64,000 nt of DNA from contig NZ_QJHL01000003.1 in assembly GCF_003202405.1 (NCBI RefSeq), forward strand, positions 186,001-250,000. Reading direction: 5' to 3'. Positions 63,557-64,000 of this stretch are shown here, in pieces (position 1 is the stretch's first letter; each line of letters begins with the position of its first letter). Below the pieces are notes generated by a model that worked only from the letters and a program-made list of their open reading frames with translations, was not told where the DNA came from and ran no database searches. The position numbers and the translations under genes are program-made. Origin of the DNA: Flavobacterium hydrophilum (lineage in GTDB: Bacteria > Bacteroidota > Bacteroidia > Flavobacteriales > Flavobacteriaceae).

Positions 63557-64000
63557 ATGAAGCTTCCATTTGAGCCAGTATGGTTTGGTTATGAAATTAA
63601 TATTCATTTAGTTTTAGAATATTTAGCCTTTTTTATCGGGTATCGCTATTATGCTTTTTTAAGAAAAAGAAATGTCGACAGAATCATCACAATCAATCGG
63701 TTATCGATTATTTTAGGAGCAGCTATTGGGGCTTTTCTGGGTTCCAGAATTATGGGTTTTTTAGAGAATCCTGTTTTTGTTTCAGATGTCAAATCCTTGC
63801 TTGATCTTTTCAACGTAAAAACGATTATGGGCGGTTTGTTTGGAGGACTTTTAGGTGTTGAAATAGCAAAAAAAATAATTGGTGAAAAAGAATCATCGGG
63901 AGATTTATTTACTTTTCCGATAATCTTAGGGATTTTTATTGGAAGAATTGGCTGCTTTTTATCGGGAACAAATGAATTTACTTATGGAAACACAACTGCT
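63557..64000 (+). CDS. Lgt-like prolipoprotein diacylglyceryl transferase family protein, 3' end cut by window
   Basis: 148 codons to the window end, still open. It starts MKLPFEPVWFGYEINIHLVL. Membrane segments alternate with loops; KTIMGGLFGGLLGVEIAKK and LGIFIGRIGCFLSGTNEFTY, then GNTT resemble the Lgt signature GRIGCFLSG and TYGxPT. Lgt attaches diacylglycerol to the Cys of prolipoproteins. The first part is shorter than in the housekeeping enzyme, so this may be a paralogue rather than Lgt itself; the missing C-terminus would decide. Confidence 0.75.
   Translation, partial: MKLPFEPVWFGYEINIHLVLEYLAFFIGYRYYAFLRKRNVDRIITINRLSIILGAAIGAFLGSRIMGFLENPVFVSDVKSLLDLFNVKTIMGGLFGGLLGVEIAKKIIGEKESSGDLFTFPIILGIFIGRIGCFLSGTNEFTYGNTTA

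Overview
The window comes from a Bacteroidota genome, most likely Flavobacterium. The DNA is AT-rich, intrinsic terminators end in long T-runs, and several genes are preceded by TAnnTTTG -7 promoter boxes, some with an upstream TTG. Most distinctively, nine secreted proteins end in type IX secretion system (T9SS) sorting signals. No rRNA, tRNA, CRISPR array, prophage or intact insertion sequence was seen.

Region 1 (1-30927) is a same-strand array of seven related T9SS cargo genes, interrupted only by recX. Each intact protein has a signal peptide, a different N-terminal passenger (Ig/PKD-like repeats, Gly-rich domain, LamG plus fibronectin-like domains, TIG plus discoidin-like domains, DUF11-like domain, or a delta-60 repeat propeller), and then the same C-terminal half of about 450 residues ending in a type C-like sorting signal. 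Three copies of that C-terminal half (3000-4473, 21898-23368, 25505-26938) are nearly identical at DNA level, through to the terminator, which implies recent duplication or gene conversion. One member (9608-10438) is only a signal peptide plus the end of the shared module.

Region 2 (30924-45318) is mostly core genome: a JmjC/cupin-like protein, bioB, a small membrane protein, ribF, a secreted metalloprotease with a type A sorting signal, comF, glyS and thiL. Between glyS and thiL lies a signalling locus: a LytTR regulator with Glu at the receiver phosphoacceptor position, a 79-residue exported protein carrying a 14-residue peptide twice, and an overlapping TPR-histidine kinase/response regulator pair.

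Region 3 (45440-56100) is accessory. Mostly minus-strand small genes (VOC protein, LRR protein, LemA/GIDE membrane trio, lipoproteins, zinc-ribbon protein, DMP19-like protein) are separated by imperfect inverted repeats. These begin a few bases after one stop codon and in the clearest cases end 20-40 bases before the next start. The geometry resembles gene cassettes with attC-like sites, but no integrase is present. A truncated ParD antitoxin start (46606-46638) and palindromic repeats show repeated rearrangement. A LysR regulator/azoreductase pair sits inside.

Region 4 (56105-64000) holds a large choice-of-anchor L protein with eight internal repeats and a type B sorting signal, then core genes: a PfkB-family sugar kinase, two DinB-fold proteins, a WYL regulator and the start of an Lgt-like gene cut by the window end.
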